A stretch of 40,465 bases of DNA from Bacteroidota bacterium (GCA_009926145.1 RFPJ01000002.1:1-40465); one strand, 5' to 3'. Positions 8,996-17,035 are shown, counted from the first letter of the stretch. Numbers and translations are program-made. Notes: generated by a model from the letters alone, not told the origin.

Positions 8996-10057
8996 TTAAC
9001 GAATCGTTATCGCAACATCTAATCCGTGTAGGGTAATTTTACTGGATGATTGTACTAAATAAAGAGGCGCAAGCTGCGTGACCTGTGGTACGGCAATAGG
9101 TGAACGAGATACTTTCCTAGCCTCTATATTGATGGTGTGTAGCTCCAAATCGCTAAGACTAAGCTTCTTTGCATCCAAAAGTCCTTGATTTACTTGGAGG
9201 TTTGTTGCCGCATTGGCCGTAATGGCAACAATTGAGGATTGGCTTGGAAGGTAATTAGCCGCTATAATGGCATTTCCACGAATGGATGAACTTCCTAATC
9301 GCTCACCAGTGAGCATATCAAAAACAGCTACTCGACCTCCTGAATAAAGTGTGTGATATCTCCCGTTATCGCTGAATTGAATTCCTTCAACGGCTTGATT
9401 GAAGACCCATGAACTAAGTTGATTACCGTATCGATCGAAGATAAGGACTTCATCATCTGTCGATTCTCTCGAGGTGATGAGTCCAATAAATGCTCCATCA
9501 GAGGATACCTTTACATCTCTAATCATACGATTGGTACTAAAATAAAGTGAAATACTTTGAAATGATTTGGACATAATTTGGGCGGAGGACCCAATACTAC
9601 CATCAAAATTTATCTTCGGAACAAATAACACATGCGTTCTTTGATTGGGGTCTGACACCCATTCCGACATAGACTCTCCACCCTGGGCTTGGGAGCTATT
9701 AGATGCGGAATGCTGTAATGAACCCTGGGCATCGTACCATAAAAAGTTGGATATATTTTCACGGATAACAGAACCAAAAGCATTGGCATAAACTTGCAAT
9801 GAAGGGTCCTCTTCATCTATAAATGAGTAGGATACCGCGGTTTGCTCATGACCTTGGGGGTCTTGAATGCGAATCTGATTGGAAGCTCTATCGAGTATTG
9901 CTCCAAAAGTACGAGTAGGCTCATGTTCAATTTCTACTTGCAGATCCTGTGCCATTAGGCTGGCAGAGAGCATCAATAGGATGACTAAACAGAAACCCGC
10001 GCTTGAATTCGTAATTTTTATTTCCGAAAAGATTGCTGGAACGGTAAAGATTTTCAT
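8996..10057 (-). CDS. Secreted or envelope protein of unknown function, propeller-like
   Basis: A 353-residue protein I do not recognise by name. A hydrophobic stretch at about 21-35 (FCLVILLMLSASLMAQ) looks like a signal peptide with cleavage before Gln37; the 19-residue region before it is long for one, but no better Met exists. The mature part has repeated strand-like segments of the kind seen in WD40/YVTN propellers, such as VSSDGAFIGLI, VLIFDRYGNQLSSW, IQFSDNGRYHTLYSGG and VAVFDMLTGERLG at about 205-255. There are no catalytic motifs, lipobox or C-terminal sorting domain. It is convergent with clpC, and its start faces the epimerase gene across 106 bases. The coding call is solid; the function is open. 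Confidence 0.8.
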   Translation of the reverse strand: MKIFTVPAIFSEIKITNSSAGFCLVILLMLSASLMAQDLQVEIEHEPTRTFGAILDRASNQIRIQDPQGHEQTAVSYSFIDEEDPSLQVYANAFGSVIRENISNFLWYDAQGSLQHSASNSSQAQGGESMSEWVSDPNQRTHVLFVPKINFDGSIGSSAQIMSKSFQSISLYFSTNRMIRDVKVSSDGAFIGLITSRESTDDEVLIFDRYGNQLSSWVFNQAVEGIQFSDNGRYHTLYSGGRVAVFDMLTGERLGSSSIRGNAIIAANYLPSQSSIVAITANAATNLQVNQGLLDAKKLSLSDLELHTINIEARKVSRSPIAVPQVTQLAPLYLVQSSSKITLHGLDVAITIR

Positions 10058-10163
10058 TCGCTTCCTAGGTCTTATTGACTTAAATTATGGCTCAAAATAA
10101 GGCTATTATTATTCACAACCCGAATTAGTTTAGTCGATTAATGTATAAAGTGAAGCTAAGTTC

Positions 10164-11213
10164 ATGAACTATCATCTGATTACCGGTGGATGCGGATTTG
10201 TAGGACGCAATTTTGTTAAGAGAATCAATCAAACCACCCAAGATACCTTATTGGTCATTGACGATTTAACCGTTGGCACCCACCCTAGCGAGTGGTTGCC
10301 CGAAGGAACCCCTATCCACAAAGAAGGCAATGTTGAATACTTTGGTGCGGATAAAAGAATCATATTTATCAAAGAAGATATTCGGTCTATTCTAAATGGT
10401 CTGATCGAACGCGAGGATTATCTCTCAGAATTTTTCAACATCGACATAGAGCATTTTACCGATGTGTTTCACTTTGCCGCCATTGTAGGAGGTCGAGCCA
10501 CTATTGATGGCGATCCAATGAAAGTAGCCCTAGATTTAGCCATTGATGCGCTCTTTTTCCGCTGGATTTGCCTTCATAAACCCAATCGCGTCCTCTACCC
10601 TAGTTCTAGCGCAGCGTATCCGGTTGACCTTCAAACCGAATCTGATGCCATAGCATTAAGCGAGTCGGACATCGATTTTAAGAAAATGGGTCAACCTGAT
10701 ATGACCTATGGATGGACTAAGCTAACGGGTGAATATTTAGCTTCTATCGCAGCATCTCATTACGGAGTCTCTGTTACTTGCATTCGACCTTTCTCAGGTT
10801 ATGGTGAAGATCAAGATTTGAGCTATCCCGTACCAGCTATTGCAAGAAGAGCCGCATTACTCGAAAACCCATTTGAAGTATGGGGCACAGGCAAGCAGGG
10901 ACGTGATTTTGTACACATTGAAGATGTAATGGATTGCACCCTGCTAGCGATGGATCATATTAAAGATGGGCGTGCCATCAATATTGGCTCAGGTAAACTA
11001 ACTTCCTTTTTAGATCTAATTGAAGTGTTTACTTCATTTGCAGGATACACTCCTGAGATTAAACCATTGCTAGACAAGCCTGTAGGTGTACATTCTCGCT
11101 ATGCCAACATGGACTATGTTTCCGATGTACTCAATTGGAAACCTAAATTAAGCCTAGAGCAGGGAATGCGCCGCGTGTATGATGTTGCCGTATCCAAGTA
11201 TATGAAATTATAG
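10164..11213 (+). CDS. NAD(P)-dependent nucleotide-sugar epimerase/dehydratase (extended SDR)
   Basis: A 349-residue extended short-chain dehydrogenase. The Rossmann nucleotide site TGGCGFVGRNF is at 7-17, VFHFAAIVGG at about 104-113, the catalytic Ser region YPSSSAAYP near 149-157, and YGWTK (YxxxK pair) near 187-191. RPFSGYGEDQD and DFVHIEDV are typical of the UDP-glucose 4-epimerase / GDP-mannose epimerase branch. The exact substrate cannot be read from sequence. It is followed after 7 bases by a glycosyltransferase, so the two probably form an operon that makes and transfers a sugar for a surface glycan. No Shine-Dalgarno site precedes the ATG. Confidence 0.88.
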   Translation: MNYHLITGGCGFVGRNFVKRINQTTQDTLLVIDDLTVGTHPSEWLPEGTPIHKEGNVEYFGADKRIIFIKEDIRSILNGLIEREDYLSEFFNIDIEHFTDVFHFAAIVGGRATIDGDPMKVALDLAIDALFFRWICLHKPNRVLYPSSSAAYPVDLQTESDAIALSESDIDFKKMGQPDMTYGWTKLTGEYLASIAASHYGVSVTCIRPFSGYGEDQDLSYPVPAIARRAALLENPFEVWGTGKQGRDFVHIEDVMDCTLLAMDHIKDGRAINIGSGKLTSFLDLIEVFTSFAGYTPEIKPLLDKPVGVHSRYANMDYVSDVLNWKPKLSLEQGMRRVYDVAVSKYMKL

Positions 11214-11220
11214 TTCTGCC

Positions 11221-12510
11221 ATGGGTAGTATCGTATGCTTTGGTCCAGGGCCTCGATTTAAAGGTGGAATTGCCAATTACAATACATCTTTAGCCAAAAC
11301 ACTGGATCGAGAAGCTGATCTCGATGTACATATTGTGTCCTGGACGCAACAATATCCTTCCATCATTCCTCGAAAGTTTGAAGACACTACTTCAAAGACC
11401 GATTTTATGGAGGGGACGGATATTCAGATTCACTATCTAACCAACTACAACAACCCCGTGAGTTGGCTTAAAACAGCTAGATTTATAGCTGATTTAAAAC
11501 CTGAAAAGGTCATTTTCCAATGGGCTATTGCCATCCAAGGCATACCCATGGGTTTTATTGCAAGACGCCTGAAAAAGTTGTGCTCGGCAGAGATAATTTT
11601 TGACTTACACTTTGTGGTTCAAAAAGAGAACAGCGGATTAGATCAGAGCTTAACTCGCTATGGAATTAAAACGGCACATACCTACCTAACACACGCGTAC
11701 AAAACTGTAAAGGAATTAGAAGCTCTATACCCTAATCAACTATTCAAGGTTAATGAGACAGGTGAACGGGTAGTTTCAACCGGAAAATCCAATGAAAAGA
11801 CGGTGATTAAACTATATCATCCCGTCTATGACTTATACAAACCAGACCCTGACTTTGATATCGAGGCCTTCAAGGAACAACTAGGTCTGAAAAAACACGT
11901 CTTCTTGTTTTTTGGATTTATTAGAAAATATAAAGGCCTACACAACGCCATACACGCATTTTCTAAACTTTCTAAAGAGCGAAATGACGTTAGCTTTCTC
12001 ATATGTGGAGAAGAGTTCTGGTCTACACTTAATCCCAATAAATTTTCAACCAAGATGAAGAATGTAGTTTTTAGCGGTTTGAAAAAAGTATTCCTCTCAA
12101 AGGATTCTGATGAGAAAGACTATCGTCCATTAGAGTTAATTTCAGACTTAGAGCTTGAAGGTTCTACCTATGTGAATAATAGCTTCATTCCGAATGAAGA
12201 GGTTCATAAATACTTTCAGGTAGCGGACTGCAGCATACTGTTTTATGAAACCGCCACCCCATCAGGTGTAGAGTCACTAACCTATAATTTTGAGCTACCC
12301 ATTCTAGCTACTCGAGTAGGCCATTTTCCAGAAACGATTCAGGATGGCTTTAATGGATATTTAGCAGAAGCAGAAGATATTGATTCTATGGCTCAGGTAA
12401 TGAGCAAGTTTATAGAGCAGCCATTAGATAGGAGTCATGTAAAAAGTTCTGCAGAGAATATGAGCTGGTCGAATTATGTGAAGGCGATTTTGGCTGATTT
12501 AAATACCTAG
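11221..12510 (+). CDS. GT-B fold glycosyltransferase (GT4-like)
   Basis: A 429-residue protein starting with a GT-B type N-terminus, IVCFGPGPRFKGGIANYN, where the Gly-Gly loop sits near residues 14-17. The C-terminal half has FLFFGFIRKYKGLHNAI (about 228-244) and LPILATRVGHFPETI with a preceding PSGVESL, the usual nucleotide-sugar site of GT4 enzymes, although the strict E-x7-E motif is not seen. There is no membrane segment, so it is probably cytoplasmic or peripheral. It lies 7 bases after the epimerase with no separate promoter and is probably co-transcribed. The likely role is transfer of a sugar to a surface glycan or lipid; donor and acceptor are unknown. Confidence 0.82.
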   Translation: MGSIVCFGPGPRFKGGIANYNTSLAKTLDREADLDVHIVSWTQQYPSIIPRKFEDTTSKTDFMEGTDIQIHYLTNYNNPVSWLKTARFIADLKPEKVIFQWAIAIQGIPMGFIARRLKKLCSAEIIFDLHFVVQKENSGLDQSLTRYGIKTAHTYLTHAYKTVKELEALYPNQLFKVNETGERVVSTGKSNEKTVIKLYHPVYDLYKPDPDFDIEAFKEQLGLKKHVFLFFGFIRKYKGLHNAIHAFSKLSKERNDVSFLICGEEFWSTLNPNKFSTKMKNVVFSGLKKVFLSKDSDEKDYRPLELISDLELEGSTYVNNSFIPNEEVHKYFQVADCSILFYETATPSGVESLTYNFELPILATRVGHFPETIQDGFNGYLAEAEDIDSMAQVMSKFIEQPLDRSHVKSSAENMSWSNYVKAILADLNT

Positions 12511-12542
12511 AATTGTCTGTATAAATTAATTTAATATTTAGC

Positions 12543-12574
12543 TTGCCAACAGGGCAGGTAAAGCAGTATCTTTG
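12543..12574 (+). promoter_or_regulatory. tRNA-Pro promoter, Bacteroidota type
   Basis: TTG at 12543-12545, a 21-base spacer, then a perfect TAnnTTTG box, TATCTTTG, at 12567-12574. The tRNA gene begins 14 bases after the box, so the primary transcript would start within a few bases of the mature 5' end. Confidence 0.65.
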
Positions 12575-12587
12575 GTGTCTATTGATT

Positions 12588-12661
12588 CGGGGAGTGGCGC
12601 AGTCCGGTAGCGCATTCGCTTTGGGAGCGAAGGGTCGCAGGTTCAAATCCTGTCTCCCCGA
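12588..12661 (+). tRNA. tRNA-Pro (anticodon TGG)
   Basis: A complete cloverleaf. The acceptor CGGGGAG pairs with CTCCCCG, the anticodon stem TTCGC/GCGAA frames loop TTTGGGA, and the T loop is GGTTCAAATCC. Discriminator A at 12661; CCA is not encoded (ACTTTT follows). Confidence 0.97.
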
Positions 12662-12690
12662 CTTTTAGACCCTCATGACTATGTGTGGAT

Positions 12691-12764
12691 GCGCCCATAG
12701 CTCAACTGGATAGAGCAATTGCCTTCTAAGCAATAGGTTTCAGGTTCGAGTCCTGATGGGCGTA
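12691..12764 (+). tRNA. tRNA-Arg (anticodon TCT)
   Basis: The acceptor GCGCCCA pairs with TGGGCGT, closing with a G-T wobble at 1-72. The anticodon stem ATTGC/GCAAT frames loop CTTCTAA, and the T arm is CAGGTTCGAGTCCTG. CCA is not encoded. It lies 29 bases after tRNA-Pro and is probably in the same transcript. Confidence 0.97.
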
Positions 12765-13036
12765 CTTTTTTACCTTCCTTTTCAACTCCACATTCTATAA
12801 CTGTCCCTTCCACTAAATAGAATAAGATATTTTTAACCATGGGAGATTTTAGTTGATACTGACCATACTAACATGGCAATCCCAAGAAATTGGTTAATAG
12901 CCTTTAGTTTTAACTAGTTGGAACTTCTTTTAAAAAAGAAACTTTTTTATTTACAATAGACTTATAAAGTCGTATTTTTTTAGTCTTTGAAATTATTGAA
13001 TACATGAGGCGCCAATGGCGGTTGCCTTACCGAATA
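12765..13036. other. 272-base AT-rich spacer inside the tRNA cluster
   Basis: The longest gene-free stretch in the window. It has no ORF of useful length. A short stem GACTT/AAGTC (12960-12972) followed by a T-rich run could be a weak terminator after tRNA-Arg. No perfect TAnnTTTG box is seen before tRNA-Cys, although TAGTCTTTG near 12982 is close with one extra base. I see nothing else in it. Confidence 0.5.
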
Positions 13037-13107
13037 GGCGACATGGCCGAGTGGCTAGGCAGAGGTCTGCAAAACCTTGTACGGCGGTTCGAATCCGCCT
13101 GTCGCCT
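13037..13107 (+). tRNA. tRNA-Cys (anticodon GCA)
   Basis: The acceptor GGCGACA pairs with TGTCGCC. The anticodon loop CTGCAAA carries GCA, the T arm is GGCGGTTCGAATCCGCC, and the discriminator is T, as usual for tRNA-Cys recognition. CCA is not encoded. Confidence 0.96.
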
Positions 13108-13124
13108 CATATATATTGACTTAT

Positions 13125-13203
13125 TGATTGCCGCGTTCGTCTAGAGGCCTAGGACGCCGCCCTTTCACGGCGGTAGCACGGGTTCGAATCCCGTACGCGG
13201 TAC
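13125..13203 (+). repeat. 79-base perfect direct repeat (tRNA-Glu copy 1 with flanks)
   Basis: Identical to 13292-13370, starting 167 bases away. The repeat covers the whole tRNA-Glu gene plus five bases before it and one after, so it is a recent or homogenised tandem duplication around tRNA-His. Confidence 0.9.
13130..13202 (+). tRNA. tRNA-Glu (anticodon TTC), copy 1
   Basis: The acceptor GCCGCGT pairs with ACGCGGT (G-T wobble at 1-72). The D arm TCGTCTAGAGGCCTAGGAC and the anticodon loop CTTTCAC with stem CCGCC/GGCGG are classic tRNA-Glu. CCA is not encoded. It is identical to the copy at 13297-13369. Confidence 0.97.
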
Positions 13204-13209
13204 TTTTAT

Positions 13210-13284
13210 GGAGCCCGTAGCTCAGTCGGTTAGAGCGCCAGGTTGTGGCCCTGGAGGCCGTGGGTTCAATTCCCATCGGGCTCC
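13210..13284 (+). tRNA. tRNA-His (anticodon GTG)
   Basis: The acceptor GAGCCCG pairs with CGGGCTC, with the extra G(-1) at 13210 facing C73 at 13284, the tRNA-His identity pair. The anticodon stem CCAGG/CCTGG frames loop TTGTGGC. It sits between the two tRNA-Glu copies. Confidence 0.97.
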
Positions 13285-13291
13285 CATTTAC

Positions 13292-13370
13292 TGATTGCCG
13301 CGTTCGTCTAGAGGCCTAGGACGCCGCCCTTTCACGGCGGTAGCACGGGTTCGAATCCCGTACGCGGTAC
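13292..13370 (+). repeat. 79-base perfect direct repeat (tRNA-Glu copy 2 with flanks)
   Basis: The second copy of the repeat at 13125-13203. The downstream flanks differ (TTTATGG after the first, GTTTAAAC after the second), so the repeated unit ends just after the tRNA. Confidence 0.9.
13297..13369 (+). tRNA. tRNA-Glu (anticodon TTC), copy 2
   Basis: Same 73 bases as copy 1, last tRNA of the cluster. Its 3' end is 12 bases from the stop codon of the convergent sugar transporter, leaving almost no room for a terminator. Confidence 0.97.
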
Positions 13371-13381
13371 GTTTAAACAAG

Positions 13382-14875
13382 CTATTTTACTTCGGTGATT
13401 AGCTTGTTTTTTGTTTCTGGCAGGTAGTAATAGATGACTATCCACCCAATAAGTGCAATCATAGCAAAACTGCCATAGGTAAATGAATCCCCAAGGATAT
13501 TTAATTCTAGCGGGAACAGGAACTGGGTTAGCCAGCTAGCTAATGAGTTTAAAAATCCTACTATTGAAATGGCAAGACCTCTATGAGTATCTGAAAATAG
13601 TTCGGATAAAAGCACCCACATTACAGGTCCCAAAGAACATGCAAAGCTAGCAACAAACCCAAGTATACCCATTAGCACCATCCAAGGGTGCTCAATGATT
13701 CGTGCACCTTTTACTAATTGGGTGTATACATTGGGTGCTAAGTCGGACTCATAATATTGACTCCAGACACGTTCTAGGGCTAATTTAAAATCTTCTTCTG
13801 TTTGATATGATTCGGAACTAATGGACTCAAAAATACCCATGGATGAAAGTTCAACAACTTCCATTGCCTCAAAATTACTACTTGAAAGCTGATAACTCTG
13901 TTGCATGAACCCATAACTAGTAATTCCCATACTAATTATAATTCCAGCTAATCCAGCAAGTAAGAGAAACCGTCTTCCTAGCCGGTCGATGGTTACCAAC
14001 GCTACTAGGGTAAACACAATATTTACTACCCCTATAATGACCGTTTGAGCCAAAGAAGCATCAATCCCAATACCTGTTTTTTCAAAAATTGATGTAGCAT
14101 AGAAAAAGATGGCATTAATCCCCGTTATCTGTTGTATAATACCTATAAATATGGCTATCAAGAATATATTTCTCCAAGATGGAGACCACAACTCTTGTAA
14201 ATAAACTCGCTGAATTCGGATCCACCCGAAAAATTTAGCTCCTATGGTCTCGTTAAGCACCACTCTCCTCTTTTTTTGTTGATGCTCCCACACAGGAGAT
14301 TCAGGTATTATTCGAAGTAGCATTAAATACAATAATGCGGGAGCTATTTCAATGCCTAACATCAACCTCCATAGAAGATTTTCATCTACAAACGTACCAA
14401 AATAAAGAGTGATTAAGTAATTACTGAAATAAGCCGCTAAAAAACCGAAAACAATATTCAACTGTTGAAATGAAACAAGCCTCCCTCTCTTATCTGCCGG
14501 CGCTATTTCAGAAATATAAATGGGCACTACAATTAACGCCCCACCAAAGGCGAGTCCACCAAGCATTCGAGCTAGGGCAATACCTATTATGGATTGGGAA
14601 ATCGTAGATAGTAAAGCTGATATGAAATAGATTACAGCTACGATTTGTAATGTCTTTTTACGACCAATTCGATCACTTAATAGCCCACTGCTCAGCATGG
14701 CAAACATAGCTGAAAAAGCAGGTGAACTTACGACCCATCCGGTATTCAATGGATCTAAATCAAAATCGGGAGTAATGTATATCAGAACACCAGAAATTAC
14801 CGAGGCATCAAAGCCAAACAAAAATCCTCCAATAGATACAATGAGGGTGTATTTGAGGACTTTATTAGGTTCCAT
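13382..14875 (-). CDS. MFS sugar/H+ symporter (sugar porter family)
   Basis: A 497-residue, 12-helix major facilitator. I place the start at the ATG at 14875 (MEPNKVLKYTL). The frame stays open to an ATG at 14953, but those 26 extra residues cover the regulatory spacer and add nothing the family has. Sugar porter signatures, numbered from 14875, are GGFLFGFD near 16-23, DRIGRKK near 68-74, PESPVW near 191-196 (usual PESPRW), QQITGINAIFFY near 248-259 and DRLGRR near 297-302. A 70-residue hydrophilic stretch (about 326-395, Glu/Ser rich) is inserted between helices 9 and 10, longer than in E. coli XylE. It is divergent from a LacI-type regulator, which probably controls it. The substrate is presumably a monosaccharide. 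Confidence 0.92.
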   Translation of the reverse strand: MEPNKVLKYTLIVSIGGFLFGFDASVISGVLIYITPDFDLDPLNTGWVVSSPAFSAMFAMLSSGLLSDRIGRKKTLQIVAVIYFISALLSTISQSIIGIALARMLGGLAFGGALIVVPIYISEIAPADKRGRLVSFQQLNIVFGFLAAYFSNYLITLYFGTFVDENLLWRLMLGIEIAPALLYLMLLRIIPESPVWEHQQKKRRVVLNETIGAKFFGWIRIQRVYLQELWSPSWRNIFLIAIFIGIIQQITGINAIFFYATSIFEKTGIGIDASLAQTVIIGVVNIVFTLVALVTIDRLGRRFLLLAGLAGIIISMGITSYGFMQQSYQLSSSNFEAMEVVELSSMGIFESISSESYQTEEDFKLALERVWSQYYESDLAPNVYTQLVKGARIIEHPWMVLMGILGFVASFACSLGPVMWVLLSELFSDTHRGLAISIVGFLNSLASWLTQFLFPLELNILGDSFTYGSFAMIALIGWIVIYYYLPETKNKLITEVK

Positions 14876-14902
14876 TTGTATGAAAAAACTCAATTTTAAG
14901 TG

Positions 14903-14914
14903 ATAATGCATTAT
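14903..14914. promoter_or_regulatory. Candidate operator: perfect 12-base palindrome ATAATGCATTAT
   Basis: It lies 28 bases before the transporter start in the 122-base spacer shared with the divergent lacI-type gene. LacI-family proteins bind such even palindromes. The assignment rests on position and symmetry only. Confidence 0.4.
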
Positions 14915-14939
14915 GCCACAAACAATAACGACTTTTAAA

Positions 14940-14951
14940 GGTACAAATACC
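14940..14951. promoter_or_regulatory. Candidate operator: inverted repeat GGTA-N4-TACC
   Basis: A second dyad in the transporter/lacI spacer, 26 bases from the palindrome at 14903-14914. GGTACC also occurs at 14978-14983. It could be a second regulator site or a chance match. Confidence 0.25.
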
Positions 14952-14997
14952 ATTATTTACATTAAATGCTTATAATTGGTACCTATTGTCCCATAAT

Positions 14998-16002
14998 ATG
15001 AGAATCACACTAAAACACATTGCGGATAAAACCGGTTATTCGATATCTACGGTTTCTAGAGTTCTGAACGGCTCAAATAAAATCAGTCTAGATGTTCAGC
15101 GTAAGATTGTAAAAGTTGCCGAGGAGTTAGAGTACCCATTCAATAAGAATCAAATACCCATGTACTCTAATGGGGCCAAAGACATTGTGTTGATTACTGA
15201 ATTAGCTCATGGAGAATTTTATGCATCAGCATTCAGTGGCTATTTCAATGCCGCCAGTAAATTAGATGTTAATTTGTCCCTTATCAGTGCCAATCAACAG
15301 AATAAATCACTTTTCGATATAATTTCGGCACGTATCCAGCATCAAGTCGACGGAATTGCTCTTTTCATTCCCACCATGGAATATCAAGACTACTCCCAAC
15401 TGCTTAACCAGCTCAGAGAAGCTCAGTTATCGGTTCCAATGATATCCAATGGACTCATTGAGAATCCTATTCTACCAACCATCACTTTTGATGGTTATTC
15501 AGGTGGGTTTTTAGCTGCTGAGTGTTTTCATCAAAAAAATATGAGAAAGGTCGGGATTCTTAAAGGACCTTCTGGTAAGGCTGAAAGCAGTTTTAGAACC
15601 AATGGTTTCAAAGATTATTGTAACAATCACAATCTTGAGATTGTCTGGGAAGTGCAAGGTGATTTTACCTTTTACAGTGGTTTTCGTGCTTTTGAATCGT
15701 TTCGTAAAAGCCCAGAACAACCCGATGGCATCTTTTTTTGTAACGACCTAATGGCTATTGGATTTAGCAATGCCGCCATTAATGCTGGGCTACATATACC
15801 TCGTGATGTTTCTATTATTGGCTACGATAACTTACCCGTTTGTTATCAGCTTCAACCTAATTTAAGTTCTATAGAAACTGATTTTGAAGAATTGGGGCGT
15901 CTAAGCATCCAAACATTACTCGATATCATTGAGCGAAAAGAGCAACGCTCTACTTTGAGTCTGGTCCCTGTCAATTACAACAGAAAAGACTCCGTTAAAT
16001 AG
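14998..16002 (+). CDS. LacI-family transcriptional regulator
   Basis: A 334-residue LacI/GalR protein. I use the ATG at 14998 (MRITLKHIADKTGYS); a TTG at 14986 in the same frame would add only four residues. The N-terminal helix-turn-helix reads ITLKHIADKTGYSISTVSRV with the hinge helix next to it. The rest is a periplasmic-binding-protein-like sensor domain, with DGIALFIP near 118 and DGIFFCNDLMAIGF near 242. In the effector pocket region, VSIIGYDNLP near 272 matches the family's VSIxGxD stretch. It is divergent from the sugar transporter and very probably represses it; the inducer is unknown. It ends in a palindrome at the convergent junction with the GT2 gene. Confidence 0.95.
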   Translation: MRITLKHIADKTGYSISTVSRVLNGSNKISLDVQRKIVKVAEELEYPFNKNQIPMYSNGAKDIVLITELAHGEFYASAFSGYFNAASKLDVNLSLISANQQNKSLFDIISARIQHQVDGIALFIPTMEYQDYSQLLNQLREAQLSVPMISNGLIENPILPTITFDGYSGGFLAAECFHQKNMRKVGILKGPSGKAESSFRTNGFKDYCNNHNLEIVWEVQGDFTFYSGFRAFESFRKSPEQPDGIFFCNDLMAIGFSNAAINAGLHIPRDVSIIGYDNLPVCYQLQPNLSSIETDFEELGRLSIQTLLDIIERKEQRSTLSLVPVNYNRKDSVK

Positions 16003-16012
16003 TTATTTAACG
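15993..16012. repeat. 20-base palindrome at the lacI/GT2 convergent junction
   Basis: CGTTAAATA and TATTTAACG are perfect 9-base arms around GT. The palindrome covers the lacI-type stop codon (16000-16002) and ends four bases short of the stop codon of the opposite gene (16016). There is no T-run, so it is not a canonical terminator, although it may still separate the two convergent transcripts. Confidence 0.6.
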
Positions 16013-16015
16013 ATA

Positions 16016-16972
16016 CTAGCTTCGCTTACGAATGATGGGCTGGCGATTGTGGATGTGATTTTTATTTATCAATTCACCAAGGAAACCAGTAGACAAAAAT
16101 TGCACCCCCAATACCATTAGGAGAATCCCTAAGAACAATAAAGGACGGTCTCCTATCCCTTGATTTAGAAAGATTTTAATAGCCGCTAAATACACATTAA
16201 TTACCGATCCAATGGCCATAAAAAGGACCCCAATCGTCCCAAAAAAGTGCATGGGTTTTTGGAGATATTTCTGAACAAAAAGGATGGTGATTAAGTCCAA
16301 AAAACCATTGATAAAGCGAGAAAGGCCAAACTTAGTGGTGCCATATTTTCTAGCCCTATGTTGCACAACTTGCTCGGTAATTTTTCCAAAGCCAGCACGC
16401 TTGGCTAAGAAAGGGATGTACCTGTGTAATTCTCCGTATAACTGAATATGCTTTAATACTTCGCTGCGATACGCCTTCAACCCGCAATTAAAATCATGTA
16501 ACTGAATACCCGCTGCTCGCCGAGTAACCCAGTTAAAAAACTTGGACGGGATGGTTTTACTTATGGGATCAAAACGTTCTTTTTTCCACCCACTCACTAG
16601 GTCATAGCCTTCTTCAAGCCGTGCAATCATTTCTAAAATCTCGGCTGGGTCGTCTTGTAAATCAGCATCCATGGTTACCACATAACGACCTTGGACTTCA
16701 TTAAATCCTGCTTGTAAGGCGTAACTTTTGCCTTGATTTACCCCAAGTGATATTCCACGGACCGCATCGTATTTGGTGGTTAAATCTTGGATTACATTCC
16801 AGGATTCATCTGTTGATCCATCGTCTACAAATAACACTTCATAGGTGTGTGCGTGTAAGGCATCTTGAATCTGTTGCATCAATTCCCCTAAGGATTCTTC
16901 TTCATTGAATAGAGGAATTACGATACTGATGTCTATGCTGTTTTGTTCACTTGTTGAATTCACCGCAAACAA
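16016..16972 (-). CDS. GT2 polyprenyl-phosphate glycosyltransferase (GtrB/ArnC/DPM-like)
   Basis: A 318-residue family 2 glycosyltransferase. The start of the GT-A fold is IDISIVIPLFNEEESL (13-28), followed by VLFVDDGSTDESW and the DxD region VTMDADLQDDPAEI near 94-107, the pattern of dolichyl/undecaprenyl-phosphate sugar transferases. RARKYGTTKFG precedes two C-terminal membrane helices (about 235-262 and 275-300), the GtrB/ArnC layout. It probably charges undecaprenyl phosphate with a sugar on the cytoplasmic face for later use in envelope glycans. It is transcribed alone and convergent with the LacI-type gene, with a divergent MerR-like gene 63 bases from its start. Confidence 0.92.
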   Translation of the reverse strand: MFAVNSTSEQNSIDISIVIPLFNEEESLGELMQQIQDALHAHTYEVLFVDDGSTDESWNVIQDLTTKYDAVRGISLGVNQGKSYALQAGFNEVQGRYVVTMDADLQDDPAEILEMIARLEEGYDLVSGWKKERFDPISKTIPSKFFNWVTRRAAGIQLHDFNCGLKAYRSEVLKHIQLYGELHRYIPFLAKRAGFGKITEQVVQHRARKYGTTKFGLSRFINGFLDLITILFVQKYLQKPMHFFGTIGVLFMAIGSVINVYLAAIKIFLNQGIGDRPLLFLGILLMVLGVQFLSTGFLGELINKNHIHNRQPIIRKRS

Positions 16973-17035
16973 CTTTATTTATTTTGGATAAAAAACGTAC
17001 TTTAATCAGCAAACAAAATACACTTTATATAGGCT

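Noticed and set aside
12960-12985. Terminator after tRNA-Arg
   Set aside because: Only a five-base AT-rich stem; too weak to list as a terminator, so noted only in the spacer entry.
13125-13370. tRNA repeats as attachment sites of an integrated element
   Set aside because: Only tRNA-His lies between the copies and no integrase, phage or plasmid gene is present; a tandem duplication explains it better.
14876-14953. N-terminal extension of the sugar porter to an ATG at 14953
   Set aside because: It would code through the palindromes of the divergent spacer and add 26 residues unlike the family; the family start matches the ATG at 14875.
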